From Apostichopus japonicus (Eukaryota > Echinodermata > Holothuroidea > Aspidochirotida > Stichopodidae), in contig NC_092571.1 in assembly GCF_037975245.1 (NCBI RefSeq), positions 13,628,417 through 13,692,416 of the forward strand: a stretch of 64,000 bases of DNA. Direction: 5' to 3'. Below the pieces are notes generated by a model. The model searched no databases, had not been told where the DNA came from, and worked only from the letters and a program-made list of their open reading frames with translations. The position numbers and the translations under genes were made by a program. Shown one piece after another: positions 10,357-22,182 of the stretch (within the stretch, counting starts at the first letter, position 1; each line of letters begins with the position of its first letter).

Positions 10357-12934
10357 AAGTAAGTAAGTGAAACTTTATTGCTCCATAAAATTTCGATACT
10401 CGCCCATTACAAGAAATACAAACATATATATAAAACTATATTTATATTACAATTAATGACTAAAGGAAGTAAGATCAAGTTAAATAGTAAAAGACATAGA
10501 ACCTAAAACCACCTAACGACTCAAATTGCTGTTGTAAAGTTTTTTAACGAGAGATAAATAAAATGTGGTGCCGGTTAGTCTTAAGTAGCGGAAGTCTTAG
10601 TCTAGCAATGCCCCTATCTGTTCATCTATCATAAAGTTGAACATGATATGGGTGACTACATCGTCCGAAACGGAGTTAACCTTGGACTGTAGGAGACACT
10701 GGTAGGCAAAATCAACAGCAGACTGAAACCCCCTCAGCTTTTTTAACGTTACCAAACTCCAAACTCCACATATGGTAGCATGATAGAACATATCTAAAAT
10801 TTCCGTACGCACGTTGAAAAGTGACATTTTTCTTAGACAATATAATCTCGAATTCAACATACTAACCAGGACGTCAACAACCAAGTCAATTTATCTTTGA
10901 AAACCACTCCCAGATATTTATAGGTAGACATAGGTTCTACCTCATTCTCTTTAATAATTACAGGCGGTTGTGGAAAAGTCGATGACCTTGCCTCTTGTTT
11001 AAAGTCATTTAAATTTAAAAAGTCAGAGTCACAGTAGTCCACTAATTACTGCACTTTGGCGAAGGTATGCCCTATCATCATTTCCATTAATGAGTCCAGC
11101 CATAGGCGTACGAGGCGGGGGGGGGGGGGCAGACTGCCCCCAAATTTCCAGAGGACAAGAAATTCGGGCTAAAGTCCTGAAAAATTCGGGCAGCCTTAGA
11201 GGAGAAATATATATATATATATGCTGTAGCTTGCCAGAATCTTTTTCAAATTTTTGCCCGACGATTCCATGATTTTCTTCATTTAGCATCATGATGCCCG
11301 AATAATTTGTGTAACACCACCGTAAGCACGATAATTTTTTTTCTGACTAGTCAACTGTATACCTGGACATCCCCGACATTAGTGTACATAAGAAACAGGG
11401 GGGGGGGTGACAGTGGGAGTGCCTACAAGCCTAGAAGTACAGGTTTATCGTATTCTTTGTTATAATATATACTTTTTTGTGAGACAAATTGCAGTCTCAC
11501 CCGACAGAGCGACATTATCCCGCCTACGTGTCGTTGGACAATGTAAGTTTTTTTTCTGGAGGTAGCTGAGTACTGTGTTAAAATAATAAATACGTTAACT
11601 AAATAGGAGCTTAAAAAATATACTGTCCTACTTTTCCCCTTCAAAGTTGTGTTACCATTTTTTCTTCTAATTTACCGAAGTTTTGGTAAAGTCTAAATTA
11701 CTAAAACGTAAGATTATAAAATAAAGAATGTTTAGATGCAACTTGCAAGGCCTCAGCAGTGCCGTTTCCGGCAATCTGAGAGGCATTTTTTGCCCAAAAT
11801 TTTCTTGTACGCTACGCGCCAACCGATGGTGGCGCTCCGCTTAGATAGTGTCACGGGAACTTTCGGGCACAAAAATTTATGTCCCCCAAACTGAGATGGT
11901 CCCGTACGCCTATGAGTTCAGCCATAGCGGTGTCATCGGCAAAATTCATGAGAGGGCACTTCTCGAACAGACATCTGCATATAGACGTGTATAACGAAAA
12001 AAGGAAAAGGAGCCAGGACAGTCCCTTGAGGGGCCCCTGTATTGGACATAATAGTATCTGAACGGCAGGTGGTACTAAGTTTCACAAACTGTGTACGGTT
12101 GGTAAGATACGTCATAATCCATTTAATTAAACCATGGAGCTATAAACCATCGGTGATGTCCATTTTCAAGAGTATGGGGTTGAAAAGTACTAAAGACAGA
12201 GGGAAAATCGAAAAACATGAACCGTGCAGAATTACCAGAATGTTCTAAATGAGAGTATAGCCTGTCAAGGATCACAAGGATGGCATCTTCACAGCTGCGA
12301 CCAGAATTGTATGCAAATTGTAAAGGGTCTAGGAAAGGAGCTACTAAAGGTTTAACATGTTTTAAAAATAAACGCTCACATACCTTCATTTGCACGGACG
12401 TGAGTGCTACAGGGCGAAAGTCATTCATATATGATATGACTGATATTTTTAGGAATAGGTATTACACATGTTTGCTTCCATAAAGAAGGAATATATCCAA
12501 ACTTAAAAGGCCGATTTTATACAATAGTGAAAATATTAGCCAGTTTTATTGCACAATGTTTTAATACCCGTGATGAGAGATGATCAGGCCTGGCAGGATT
12601 GATGAATGTAACTAAGAAAACTGACGACGTACGTCGTTCTCTCAGTTACCACTAGAATACAGTTAAAATCAGTCAGCAGTCCTTGCAAATTAATAAGCTC
12701 AGTAGAAAAATCATAATTGTCAAAATGGTTATTAAAATAATTCATTTGTATAATCGACTGTAGCAGCAGGTAGTTGGCAAAAGTTGGTTTTATTGTGTAT
12801 CCGCTCATAAGGCTCATCCCCTCCCAGACAAGCTTCATATTGTTGTCAGTGAAATATCCTTCGATTTTGTCACCATAAGCGACCTTTACATTCCTTGATT
12901 ACCCGTTTAAGTTCAAATTGCATTTGCTTTAATC
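10357..12934 (-). mobile_element. Rex1-type LINE, broken, with a hAT element inside
   Basis: Minus-strand blocks, in 5' to 3' order, read LVWEGMSLMSGY (near 12830), NDFRPVALTSVQMKVCERL with DPLQFAYNSGRSCEDAI (12430-12290), WIMTYLTNRTQFVKL with STGAPQGTVLAPF-like sequence and an ADDTA box (about 12120-11930), then YKYLGV (near 10905). These are the RT blocks of Rex1/Babar LINEs. The 3' end shows AATAAAG and a short TTAC-type repeat near 10357-10375. Frameshifts break it in several places, and a hAT-type element (11101-11914) splits the RT just after the ADD box. It is not functional. Confidence 0.75.
11101..11914. mobile_element. hAT-type non-autonomous element (814 bp, 8-bp duplication)
   Basis: Terminal inverted repeats CATAGGCGTACG at 11101 and CGTACGCCTATG ending at 11914 are flanked by AGTCCAGC (11093-11100) and AGTTCAGC (11915-11922). 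This is an 8-bp duplication with one mismatch, as expected for hAT. The interior has G/C runs and an AT repeat, and no transposase. A block near 11750-11850 (GTGCCGTTTCCGGCAATCT onward) is shared with the element at 28123-29470. It interrupts the Rex1 reverse transcriptase. Confidence 0.75.
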
Positions 12935-12935
12935 C

Positions 12936-13003
12936 TTGTCTCTGCTGGTCGGTGGGCTAGTTTGGTAGTGCCGTTGGATTCCCGCAGGGCGGGTCACGTA
13001 AAA
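12936..13003 (+). mobile_element. Tx1 LINE 3' tail, right half
   Basis: CTTGTCTCTGCTGGTCGGTGGG, then GGTAGTGCCGTT, then the variant hairpin CCCGCAGGGCGGG and TCACGTAAAAG. It continues the fragment ending at 10356, with about 15 bases missing before the hairpin. It also forms the left arm of a large inverted repeat with 13357-13482. Confidence 0.65.
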
Positions 13004-13356
13004 GATATAATATATTATATATATACTTGTAATTGTCATATGTGAGTATTCTGCAATTGGTGAGAAGAAATACGTTCAATATATTTCAAATGAGTATGCT
13101 CTGAATTAGGAAAGTAAAACCCGGAAGCAGAATAGGTCTCTATATTGCCTTTTCTACGAAAACAAGTTCAATTACCCAAAACTGTTTCGATCAAAACATG
13201 AAATCACTTTCTTTATTCTAAAAGTGTAACACGTGACAAGATAATCAAAGAAGAGAAAAAGATAGCATTTAACATAAATATACACTTTTACAAACCGATC
13301 CTTATGGTAGAATACTGACATATGACTATTACAAGTGTATATAATATATTATAATT

Positions 13357-13482
13357 TTTACGTGACCCGCCCTGCGGGAATATAAACGTCACGGCCAAAC
13401 GGCACTACCAAACCAGCTTACTCTGAAAAACTCAAGTGAGCCAAAACAAGTAAAGACGCCTACCGACCAGCAGAGACAAACC
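13357..13482 (-). mobile_element. Tx1 LINE 3' tail (minus strand)
   Basis: TTTTTACGTGACCCGCC, then a hairpin, then CGTCACGGCCAAACGGCAC and CAGAGACAAACCC. This is the reverse complement of the LINE 3' UTR. It ends at about 13482, and unit sequence follows. It is an arm of the inverted repeat described above. Confidence 0.65.
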
Positions 13483-14198
13483 CAAAGATCAAATTCATAG
13501 TATAACATTTGAATGAATACAAAAAGAGATGAACAAATATTTAATTGGAGACTTCAAGATCCGATCACGAATGGTATCACGCATCGATCACCTTTCACAC
13601 ACACGTTACGGTACTACCATGGCAACGTATGGAACGCAAAAAGAGTTTGTCGATAGGTACGACTTTTGTACATTACTAAATTATATGATATATAAGATTT
13701 TAGTTCAACAGAAAGTTTTGACTTTCAGAAACGTCTCACGAATCCACTGGGACGGACTCTCGCACCCCTTGGGGGCTCCTGCAGCCCAGGTAAGGAACCC
13801 CTGCCCTATAACTTCACAGATTCGATACTCACCAAAACCCACTGAAATTACAGCAGTCCAATTTCCTTACAAAAACATGTTGCTTCGACTAAGCCACTAC
13901 ACCATGCTTTAATGACTATAGGTTCTGCCCTCGACCATGCCCACGGACTTCGGAGCAACGCGTGCAAAGAAAAACTTTGAAAGAACTATTGGTCATATTG
14001 GATTAAGATTTTGTACTTTAACAATAACAGTGAACTAGCAGTTCTTCTCTGAAATTGTTCTTAGTCTGAAACATTTTCTAAAGGGGTTGGGTATTTTTAT
14101 ATGTTAGGCGATGACTTTAAGAATGATGAATAGACTATTTTTTTTTCTTTCAAAGCATTTGCGTACACGGTTAATAAAATAAATGACAAAAGACTTAC
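13483..14198. other. Start of the left duplicated unit
   Basis: From about 13815 (TTCACAGATTCGATAC) the sequence matches 35341 onward in the right unit. The stretch 13483-13814 has no recognised gene. The region just before 14199 would be the intron after the V+C exon. Nothing coding is supported. Confidence 0.4.
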
Positions 14199-15033
14199 CT
14201 GGATTACTTTTAGAGATGTTATATTCACATCTGTTCAAATACTGCGGTGCAGAAAGGGACGCCATCGTTTCCTGTGTAGCGATGCATCCAACAGCTGAGT
14301 TCTTATCACAAGACGTAACGTTAATAGAGAGCTCTTGAATACCGTTATCATCCGTGTAATGTTTCTGAAAATCACAGCCGTATGGCTCAATCATTTCCAG
14401 ATTTATCGGTGGAAACCCGTTTCTTATTGAACAAGATATAGTTACGTGGTAGGAGCCAGATGGGGATGAGGATGGGCCTTCACAAACAAGAGGGCTAGGA
14501 GGCTGGTAGACTGTAAAGAGATGATAGGTGTGATGAGAATAAAGAGTATACGGGGAGTCAGCATCAGTCAATGACAGATGATAAGTACCAGCATCCTGTC
14601 GTTGAAGGTTTAAGATAGAGAAAGAGAAATCAACCTTAGTAACTTCAGGCCAGTAGTGGGATAGATCTTCCTTGATATATTCTAGTTTTACTTGAAATAA
14701 ATATCGAATGACTGTCTGATTCTGTCTTCTTTGTATGCCGTTGTATGAGGTAGTTCCTTTAGAGGGAACGTCTCTATTGGTACGTCCGGTGAAGTTCATA
14801 GCAACTCGTAAACCATCTATATATCAATATCTACTATATATCTCCACTTCAATATGATCTGTGTTAACAGCAATATCCGGGAACGAGAAGTCACAGCCTA
14901 GCATAGCGTAGCATTCCTTTGAATTTACAGTTTGTCCTTCTGTGCAGTGGTAGTAACAGCCGATTACGTTACAAGTATCTAATACCAGGAAGATGGTAAG
15001 ATGAAAGAACTTTGAAACAATGCAACCATCCAT
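14199..15033 (-). pseudogene. Ig V+C exon, one in-frame stop (left-unit paralogue of 36092-36917)
   Basis: The ATG at 15033 opens a signal peptide, the four-cysteine V start (CYYHC, ECYAMLGCDFSF), the V motif LQRQDAGTYHLSL and, without an intron, a C-like Ig domain (LVCEGPSS, VTISCSI, INVTSCDKNS, VGCIATQE). It ends at a phase-1 donor, AG|GTAAGTC. An in-frame TGA near 14830, shortly after EIYSRY, interrupts the V domain. The rest of the frame is open on both sides. An acceptor-like TTTACAG precedes the C domain, giving a C part of exactly 312 nt (14199-14510). The exon is inactive as a whole, but the C part could still serve as an exon. Confidence 0.7.
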
Positions 15034-15934
15034 TTTTAAATTATTAACGACTTTCTTAGAGTTGTCCAACGTCGCAGAAGTGCGTTTGTGCCCACATTTA
15101 TTTGAAAACTCTTATGAGAGATAGAAAGTAATCTTTGTTACGATTGCTTTCAACTTTGCATGACTGGAAAACATATTTCCGACATGACAACATGCATGTA
15201 TGAGTGCGTTTCGAATTTTACACGTCGCTTTGTTTTTCTATTTAATGTGAGCAGTTATATTAGCTAGGGAGTAGGCTAATGATTTTAATATAACATTGTT
15301 ATTTAATGACAAACATATTTGTTGAAGGGTGAGTATGTGTGTGTGTATGAATCGTTTGTTGTCATTTTGTGTTCTCGCTATTAATTTAATGCTTTTACGT
15401 GGCTTTTGTAACAGTACCCTACAGTAACATCAAATCAAATTTTAGTATGTAACGAATGTTATTAATATACTTTCATACTGAGTTAGACCGAGAAAAACAG
15501 AAGATGAAAATGCAACGTGGAGCTTGAGCTTGAACGTGGAGCTTGAAATGAAGCACTGACAGAGCATGAACATATTTACATTATCTTCATCATTTTAAAG
15601 TGAAACATTCATGAAACGGAATGACTGTATACCTGAAAGTGATGAAGCTCTCACGAGAAACATTGAACAAAACTGAATTCGTGAGCATTCTACTTTAATC
15701 TGCTCTGGTGACCGAACGAGTGAATTCAAAATATGATGCAACAGTGTAGATAACAACACATCATTAATTGATGTCTAAAATAACATCTTCCATATGAGGT
15801 ATTAACACAAAATCCGGATTAACTATTCTGTTTTTCTTTTGTTGGCTTTATATTTCACATGAGGGTAAATTAATATATTCATGGTTCTCGATCATCTGCA
15901 TCGAATTACTTTTAGTGTTACTTGTCAAATGTGG
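15034..15934. other. Spacer between Ig members, left unit
   Basis: Matches about 36930-37690 of the right unit over most of its length (for example the GTTATTTAATGA and CTTTTACGTGGCTTTTG-like segments). It should include the promoter of the V+C member. No gene seen. Confidence 0.4.
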
Positions 15935-17110
15935 ACCATTGAAAAACCTTGTTTTTAGAAAGTCATTACTCGAGATAGGAATACACTAGAGAGCTTCCCA
16001 TAGCTTTATTTTGCACATAAGACAGCCTGCATCAATAAACAACATTTTTCCGAGGGGGTCACATGGTCTTTTTTTGTGTCTTCAAAGATTTGTTTACATT
16101 AAAAAAAAACGGTCGTTTTGACCTTTTTATCAAGAAAATGTTGAGAACAGTGAAAAATGTCAAGTCAACTGACCCTATCTCATACAACTAGCTAAGACAT
16201 ACAAGGAATCAAATCAGGAGCCTCACAGGCATATGTAGAGAGATGGCTCTACATTTGGAGAAAATATGTCAAAAAATACGTTTTCGGTCTAAATTAGGGC
16301 CAAAACACGAACCTTTTTCCGAAAGTATTTCTCCAGAATGCCTCACCCTACAGAGTAGATTTTTAGCTCTCCAGAAGCGCCACACTGAAACGCTGGGCTA
16401 TATAGAAACAATTTAGCAATAGCGCCTCCACTTTGTGAGTAATCCCTAGCAATTCAACTCGAGCATTTCTACGGTATAGAATTTCGGTCAACCACAGTTG
16501 ATATGCTTCGTGTAGTTCACTCACGTAATTGAAACGGTAACTATTTAGCAAATATTATCATGGCTAAATACTTCTAAGAGGCGTTAGACCTTCTTTTTAT
16601 GGGCAATTTGACCATCCAGCCGTTGGAGAAGAAGATTCTGACGATGAAATTTTGATATGGTAAGCCGCACATCAGTTGCACACTGTATGTACTATGTATT
16701 GTGTATACATGTACTGTCGTAGGGCAATTGGTATATATGACTTACCGTTACGCGTGGCTACCATTGTATTACATAATACAATACTTTGCAGAGAGGGGGG
16801 AAAATGAGTCATATTCCTTACATTCAAACATCAAATTATATTTTACATATGAAATAACATGTCTTGAACTCATCAAACTATCAAAAGTCTAGCAGATTTC
16901 ATCAAAATAATTTCAAATGGGCAAAAAAAGTACAGTGTTTGTATCATAACCTCATTTGCATATTTACATATCTAATTAGCTTAAGTATAAAAAAAAAATC
17001 TGTCAATACTTGGGTCCCAATTGACAAAAATGAACAGATATCAAGTTATTACAATGTGTAACTATATATCCCCCAGGGGACAATTATATGATCACAATTG
17101 GGGATTAAGG
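15935..17110. other. Left-unit-only insertion of about 1.2 kb
   Basis: The right unit passes directly from TAGTATTACTT to GTTTAAATATAACAGG (near 37670-37700), while the left unit has this extra sequence. No terminal inverted repeats, target duplication or protein could be recognised. It may be an unknown repeat or a deletion from the right unit. Confidence 0.4.
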
Positions 17111-17696
17111 AGTTAAATACAACAGGGTCGTGGATTCATATGGTAGGAAGATTAGTAATTGCTTTTTTTGGTAGAATCCTTCACCCTTACATATTGAATA
17201 ATTCATTGAATATAATTAATCGCATTGTTCATTGTGCCGTCAGGTAATTTATATTAACTATGCACACCTCGTTTTCAAAGAATATGTAAAACTTTGTCAA
17301 AGAACTGAACAACAGTCTCTTTTTCGAATGTCCTCTAACCCACCTTACCTAATAACCATCAGTATATAATGGTATTTCTATAATGTGCAAATATGTTCAA
17401 ATTCGCTTCAGAAAACGAAAAGACACATGATGTCATCCTTGTTAACGAATAGGTTAGAGTCATTTCTCATTTAACACTATGGTTTTTCGCGAACAGCTAA
17501 TCACTTGGATATTTCTGCCCTTTTTTTCAATCAAAGTAACTTCTTACATCAATGCATGTAAAAAAATATTAAAATTCACAGTAACGTTTGCCAGATGTTT
17601 CCATGATTTTGGTTACTCTGAACATGTCTCTAACACTCGATGGCTTTTAGTCATACATAACTGGGTATGAGTAGATAAATGTTAGGTAAGGCTTAC
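17111..17696. other. Intron or 3' flank of the V exon, left unit
   Basis: Matches about 37695-38229 of the right unit. The position after the V exon donor makes it the start of an intron. No gene seen. Confidence 0.4.
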
Positions 17697-18361
17697 CAAA
17701 TAGACGGTATGTGTGTTGCCGCAATACAGTCGGGCCGCCAGTCCAGTCACTGTTTGTAGACTGTATGTGAACTTGATATGTTCCAGCATCGTTTAGTTGG
17801 ATATTTAGGATTGAGAAATTAAAGCTAAAATAGCAATCCATGTGGTCACAATACAGGAATTCAACTTGGAATATATAACGATCATAGGTATGATCCTCAT
17901 TCCACCGGAACGTACCAGAGTAAAGAAAGGGAGTTCGAGGAACAGCATCATCGGTAGCCAGCTCGGTGAAGTTCAAATCTAATCTAAGTTGCCTATATAT
18001 AGATGAAAATGAAATATTTCGAAACGATAAGTCACAACCTTGAACCACATAGCAGTCTGTTGAATTTACTGTAGGGCCATCTTGACAGTGGTACTTTTTA
18101 AGAAAAAGTCACCCAGGAAAGAACCTGGGCACGAAAACCAAACTACCAAACGACTGATCCGCTCTCAGCCCCAGTCCCCTTGCATCGGGACTGTGACTGT
18201 GTGATCATCGTCAGGTGTGTATCACCATTCCCTAAGGGAACAGATACTACACATGATCTTAGCCAAAAGGCCGAGAAGCGGTAATCACAATCAATATCTT
18301 TGGGAAATGACAAAGTGATTAGAAAAATGAAAAAACAATGTAAAACAGGTACAAAGCCCAT
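17697..18361 (-). pseudogene. Ig V exon split by a U2-headed SINE
   Basis: The ATG at 18361 opens the signal peptide MGFVPVLHCFFIFLITLS and reaches IDCDY, where the SINE (18094-18279) enters the reading frame. V coding resumes at about 18089 with HCQDGPTVNSTDCYVVQGCD and continues through NFTEL, DRYIFQVEF and LNDAGTYQVHI to the phase-1 donor G|GTAAGCC at 17697. The intact paralogue is 38230-38704. The insertion separates the signal peptide from the V domain and brings in stop codons, so this allele should not make the normal protein. Confidence 0.75.
18094..18279 (-). mobile_element. U2 snRNA-headed SINE, copy 1
   Basis: The minus strand reads CGCTTCTCGGCCTTTTGGCT, AAGATCATGTGTAGTATC and TGTTCC at its 5' end, which is the first 45 or so nucleotides of U2 snRNA, including the GTAGTA branch-site pairing element. 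The body is not U2. The 3' end has a hairpin (CCCAGG...CCTGGG) and TTAAAAAGT. A short GGTA occurs at both edges (18090-18093, 18280-18283). It lies inside a V exon. Related copies are at 50416-50616 and 60146-60334. Confidence 0.8.
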
Positions 18362-19227
18362 ATCGATAGATCGCGGTGATGTGACTATTATATTCAAAGT
18401 AAATATGTTGAATTTATTGCAACACTTCGCGCATCTGTCTGTAAAGCGAGGAGCGCTGTTTATGTATCAAAACAAGGAGTCGTTCCTAAGTAACACCCGT
18501 GCATGTGCACATGTGCGTGTTTTCATTTGAATAATATATGTGCTGATTCAAAATGAAAATGACCAGGCTGACAATGATTTTAAAAAAGAAAAGAATTATG
18601 GCTACGTGACAATAATAATTAATTTAACCTGTAGTTTCGAGAGAAGGAAGTCTGCTGTTGTCTGTAGTGGTATCATAACCTTTTAACTGGTTATGGTAAT
18701 GGATATAAGGCTATGGAAATCGCTCGGATGATTTTATTTATACATGCAAGTCAAACATGTATTGAATTCCCTCTGTCTGCTTTGCTTGTTTTGTAAGAAA
18801 GCATGCGTTAAGCGTAAAGTATGCAATTGATAGTCGAGTCTCGTAAATTTTACATAGATACTATCTAACTCAACCAGATACACAAGTAAAGGGCGGGGAA
18901 TAACGACTGCCCCCCTCCCACCTATAAAAGGGGGAAATTTGTCTCTCTTCACCCCTGCCCCCGCCCCACCCACGAAAACACATTTCAACGAGTTTGATGG
19001 CTACTTAATAATAATAGCCGAAACAACCCGGTAAATATGACGTGGTTAGAAAGTGGAGATTTCGTTCATGACAATGATCCATTCCTAATAAATCATGACT
19101 ATGTTACGTCATTTCAGATGATACAATTTGAAACAGTAAAGCTTCTTTAATATTTTTTTTTAGATTTGTGTTAATTGCGTTTTATTTTGACTGGTAGATT
19201 TGGCAATCATGTAATATGATTAATAGA
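18362..19227. other. Upstream flank of the SINE-split V gene
   Basis: Matches about 38705-39790 of the right unit, including the GTTTTCATTTGAATAATATATG segment. It probably holds the promoter. A purine/C-rich patch (18890-18970) and an ATA/TAA repeat (near 19000) are present. No gene seen. Confidence 0.4.
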
Positions 19228-19375
19228 GAGCGTTTGTGATACATTGGTTAATATACTATAAGGATTACATGTTCAGATCCTGACTGGATCACTGGGTTGT
19301 GTCCTCTGGCTTATTCAATAACCTTTCTTCACTCAAGTGTGTAACAGGGGACCTAAGGTTTTGGTTATAACCAAC
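19228..19375 (+). mobile_element. tRNA-derived SINE relic
   Basis: A B-box-like GTTCAGATCCTGAC is followed by GGATCACTGGGTTGTGTCCT, resembling the conserved core of deuterostome and other metazoan tRNA-derived SINEs (CTGGGTTGTGTCCTTGGGCAAG type). An upstream TACATTGGTTAATA could be a decayed A box. The right unit has a 5'-shortened copy at about 39812-39925, so the insertion predates the duplication. The sub-family is uncertain. Confidence 0.4.
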
Positions 19376-21867
19376 ATAGTTAAATGCATGGCTCATTTTA
19401 TACGATTTTCCAGACGATTCTCATGACTTTATCAGGTAAAACTGGTAAAGATGAGAGCCGTTAATCAGTTAAAACTGATGTGTGTTATCATTTTACATTT
19501 ATGACCAGTTGCTACTGAAAAGGACTTACAAACAGAAAATACTAAACACACATTCCTATGCATACTGATTGACTGGATTTACCAGAATATTCTAAAGGTT
19601 TCGCCATGATTTCGTCCACATTTTAACAGATAGTGGATATCACTTTACTGCAGAACGCATGAAATATCTCAACAAGGTATACTTATTAATTAAATAAGAA
19701 CAGTATGTTGTTTAGAATCTTAAATAGTCATGAGTTGAAAATAGCCTTTGAGTATTGAATTCGTCTGTTAGTAATTTTTCCACAGTAGCGTCTGCTGACA
19801 GGTTTAACATGTGCAATGGTGTTATAACATACTTCATTTTATACTGATTATAGGTAGTCTCTTATTCACAGTACAAACTGATCAAGACATGTACATTGGG
19901 TGGATTTCCATAAGAGGTCGCGTCTTTGGCCCGGAATGGAATATCATCATACACCATCTATAACTATTCACCATGGAATGATCTTGACCACCTGACCAAT
20001 TTCCATTGATAATTGCTTTCTTTGCAGCAGTCTCCTGTGATTGTAAATCAAGCTATAATACAAACTAACAAATTTTGTCTCCAATATTTAACAGATTTGT
20101 ATCAAGAGAATATGGTTCGGTATCGATCATCGGTCGGCTTACTAGCTTATCGCAAGATTGGCTTGATGATGCAGTAAATGGCGGGGCCTACAGTAAATAT
20201 TAATATCCCCTTTTATTGGTTTGGAACCATTAGATGCACCATGTTGTGACTTTATACAGGCAGGTTGGAATAGTCCGCGTATAAACCGGGAGGGTTGGGT
20301 CGTATGTATTTTATTCATTCTGACCAAAGTCAATTGTATAGAGTTAGTTAACTTATTATGTGAAAGCAAAAAAGGCTTTGATTAGTCATTTATTACATTA
20401 TGATTGTTTTCCCTTTTTGAATTAAGAAAATAATAATTAAAAGCCATTTTGAAATAGCTTAGTGATGATATTTTATGTGTATTATCCAATACGTTCTGCA
20501 GATTGTCCTGTTCTGCAAGTTTATTGAATCGTTTTGATCGAGGTATATGGAACAAAAATTCGACCATGTTGGTTGGCTAGTGTTATTTTCTAATAAATCA
20601 ATAACAAAGTGGGATGATCAAACAATTCCGTGGAGTACATGCCGTGCTAAACAATGGGGGCAAGAAACATACTCCTGCCCCTTGACAATCTCTCCCTCCC
20701 ATGTACACTCCCTCTCATCTTTGCCACTTTAAACGCCTGTTATAGCAATGTGATCCGAAACAATTCTGTATATATTTTAAATGGCCTGAAGTCGAGGTTT
20801 CCTATCGAATTTAAGTCATTACGAAGCAGTAATGAATTAAATACATGGCTGTGACAGGACGCCATGTGATGACTGCCAAAAAGCATCAAGAGAACGTCAA
20901 AGTGTACACCGCAGTCCCATTAAATTGCAATAGCTGTCATTTATTCTTTGTAATTTATTTCTTCTTAATGAGAAACAACTCCGCACCGTTGTCAAAGTAT
21001 GATATGTCAGATCGAACGAAGTTTGTTTATATATGCTAATCAATCAAATACAATTAATTAAAAATTAAACTACTGTAGTCAAGTAACCATGCCCATAAGC
21101 ATTACGTTTTAGATGGCGCTGTACCACTATATAACAGAGGAATTTATAAAATTCTAACCGCATATTTCTTTGGGTGATAAGAGCAGATATCGTATGTGTT
21201 ATTAAATGTTCTTGTTCCCTTAAAGTAGGAGATCGCCTGTGTTACACTTATTTCAATAATAAGCGTGTGTCTGTGTGTTCTTGTAGCATTCTTATTCGGA
21301 TATTGATTCTATTTCTGTGACTAAAACAGTTCTACATTTCAAATTTATAATCTATTGTTATGATTTCATATATAACATACGACACATTTGTCGGGTGGAA
21401 TGTCTTTATCTGTCTCTCTAATATATCTCATCCAGCTATTGGCATTGGAATGACCTTGAACACCTGACCACCTTTCATGGACAGTTAACTGTCGCAATAT
21501 CCAGTAATTGCAAATTAAACAATAATACAAACCAAAAACAAAGTAACGGTGGCCCTGAAGAAACACACGAGTTGCAGACTTACTGTATTAGTATAACCCG
21601 ACAACCAGTGAAAATTACAATATTTGTCGTGTTGTCCAATTACGTGCAGCACAACAACTGATCACTGGTATTCTTCGTCAAATGCCAATGCATAGAATGG
21701 CTTGTCAACTAAGCAAACATATACACATTTGTCGAGGGGTGAACAATTCCCTTTTGCCTTCAGAAACAACATTATATCTTTTATCGTGTCGTTATTTCAT
21801 CGTATCGAGGAGAATATGGTTGGGTCTCGATGATTGGTCAATTTAAAAACTCATTGTAAGATTACAG
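19376..21867. other. Spacer of the left unit, with an unoccupied SINE site
   Basis: From about 19930 it matches 48955-50800 of the right unit. It contains ATGCATAGAA at 21688-21697, the pre-insertion site for the U2-headed SINE found at 50416-50616. No open frame here has family similarity. No gene seen. Confidence 0.45.
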
Positions 21868-22182
21868 TCGGTTTGTCGGCTTGTCGAGACCTGTTTCCTC
21901 AGTTGGTATTCTGGTGTGGGGGAATAGAGGGCCGACCGTTTTTACTTTTGTAGATGCCTCTTGGTCAGTTCGGTGTGTGGGGGTGTGTGTTAATTGTTTG
22001 TTGCTGATAGTTTAGTTGAAGTGAGGGTAGGGTTTGGTGTTGAAAGCATTTTAGGCCGGATGTTCTGGATTCTGCTTGGCGGATCACGTTAGCAGCACAG
22101 TAAAGTTACCAAAAACTATCGGTTCCAAACCACAGGGTGTACCATATTACGTGAATACCCGACTGGTTGAGACTGTCAGCAT
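21868..22182. repeat. Repeat R1, left-unit copy
   Basis: GTTTGTCGGCTTGTCGAGAC, then TTTTTACTTTTGTAGATG, then a degenerate LINE-tail-like GGATTCTGCTTGGCGGATCA, then GGTTCCAAACC. The orthologous copy in the right unit is at 50814-51190, and a third is at the window start. Confidence 0.5.

Larger units (their letters stand above)
12936..13482. repeat. Large imperfect inverted repeat (LINE tail arms)
   Basis: The left arm (12936 to about 13052) and the right arm (about 13300-13482) are reverse complements. Both carry the same LINE tail variant (CCCGCAGGGCGGG) and then continue through ATATAATATATTATA and TACTTGTAATTGTCATATG into host-unit sequence. The loop (about 13053-13300) matches, in reverse, the family sequence at about 22840-23260 and 55700-56080. 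The shared variant implies inverted duplication after the LINE had inserted. Confidence 0.6.

Noticed and set aside
15031-15069. Longer start for the 14199-15033 exon
   Set aside because: The upstream ATG precedes a polar stretch. The ATG at 15033 matches the start of the intact paralogue and begins the signal peptide.
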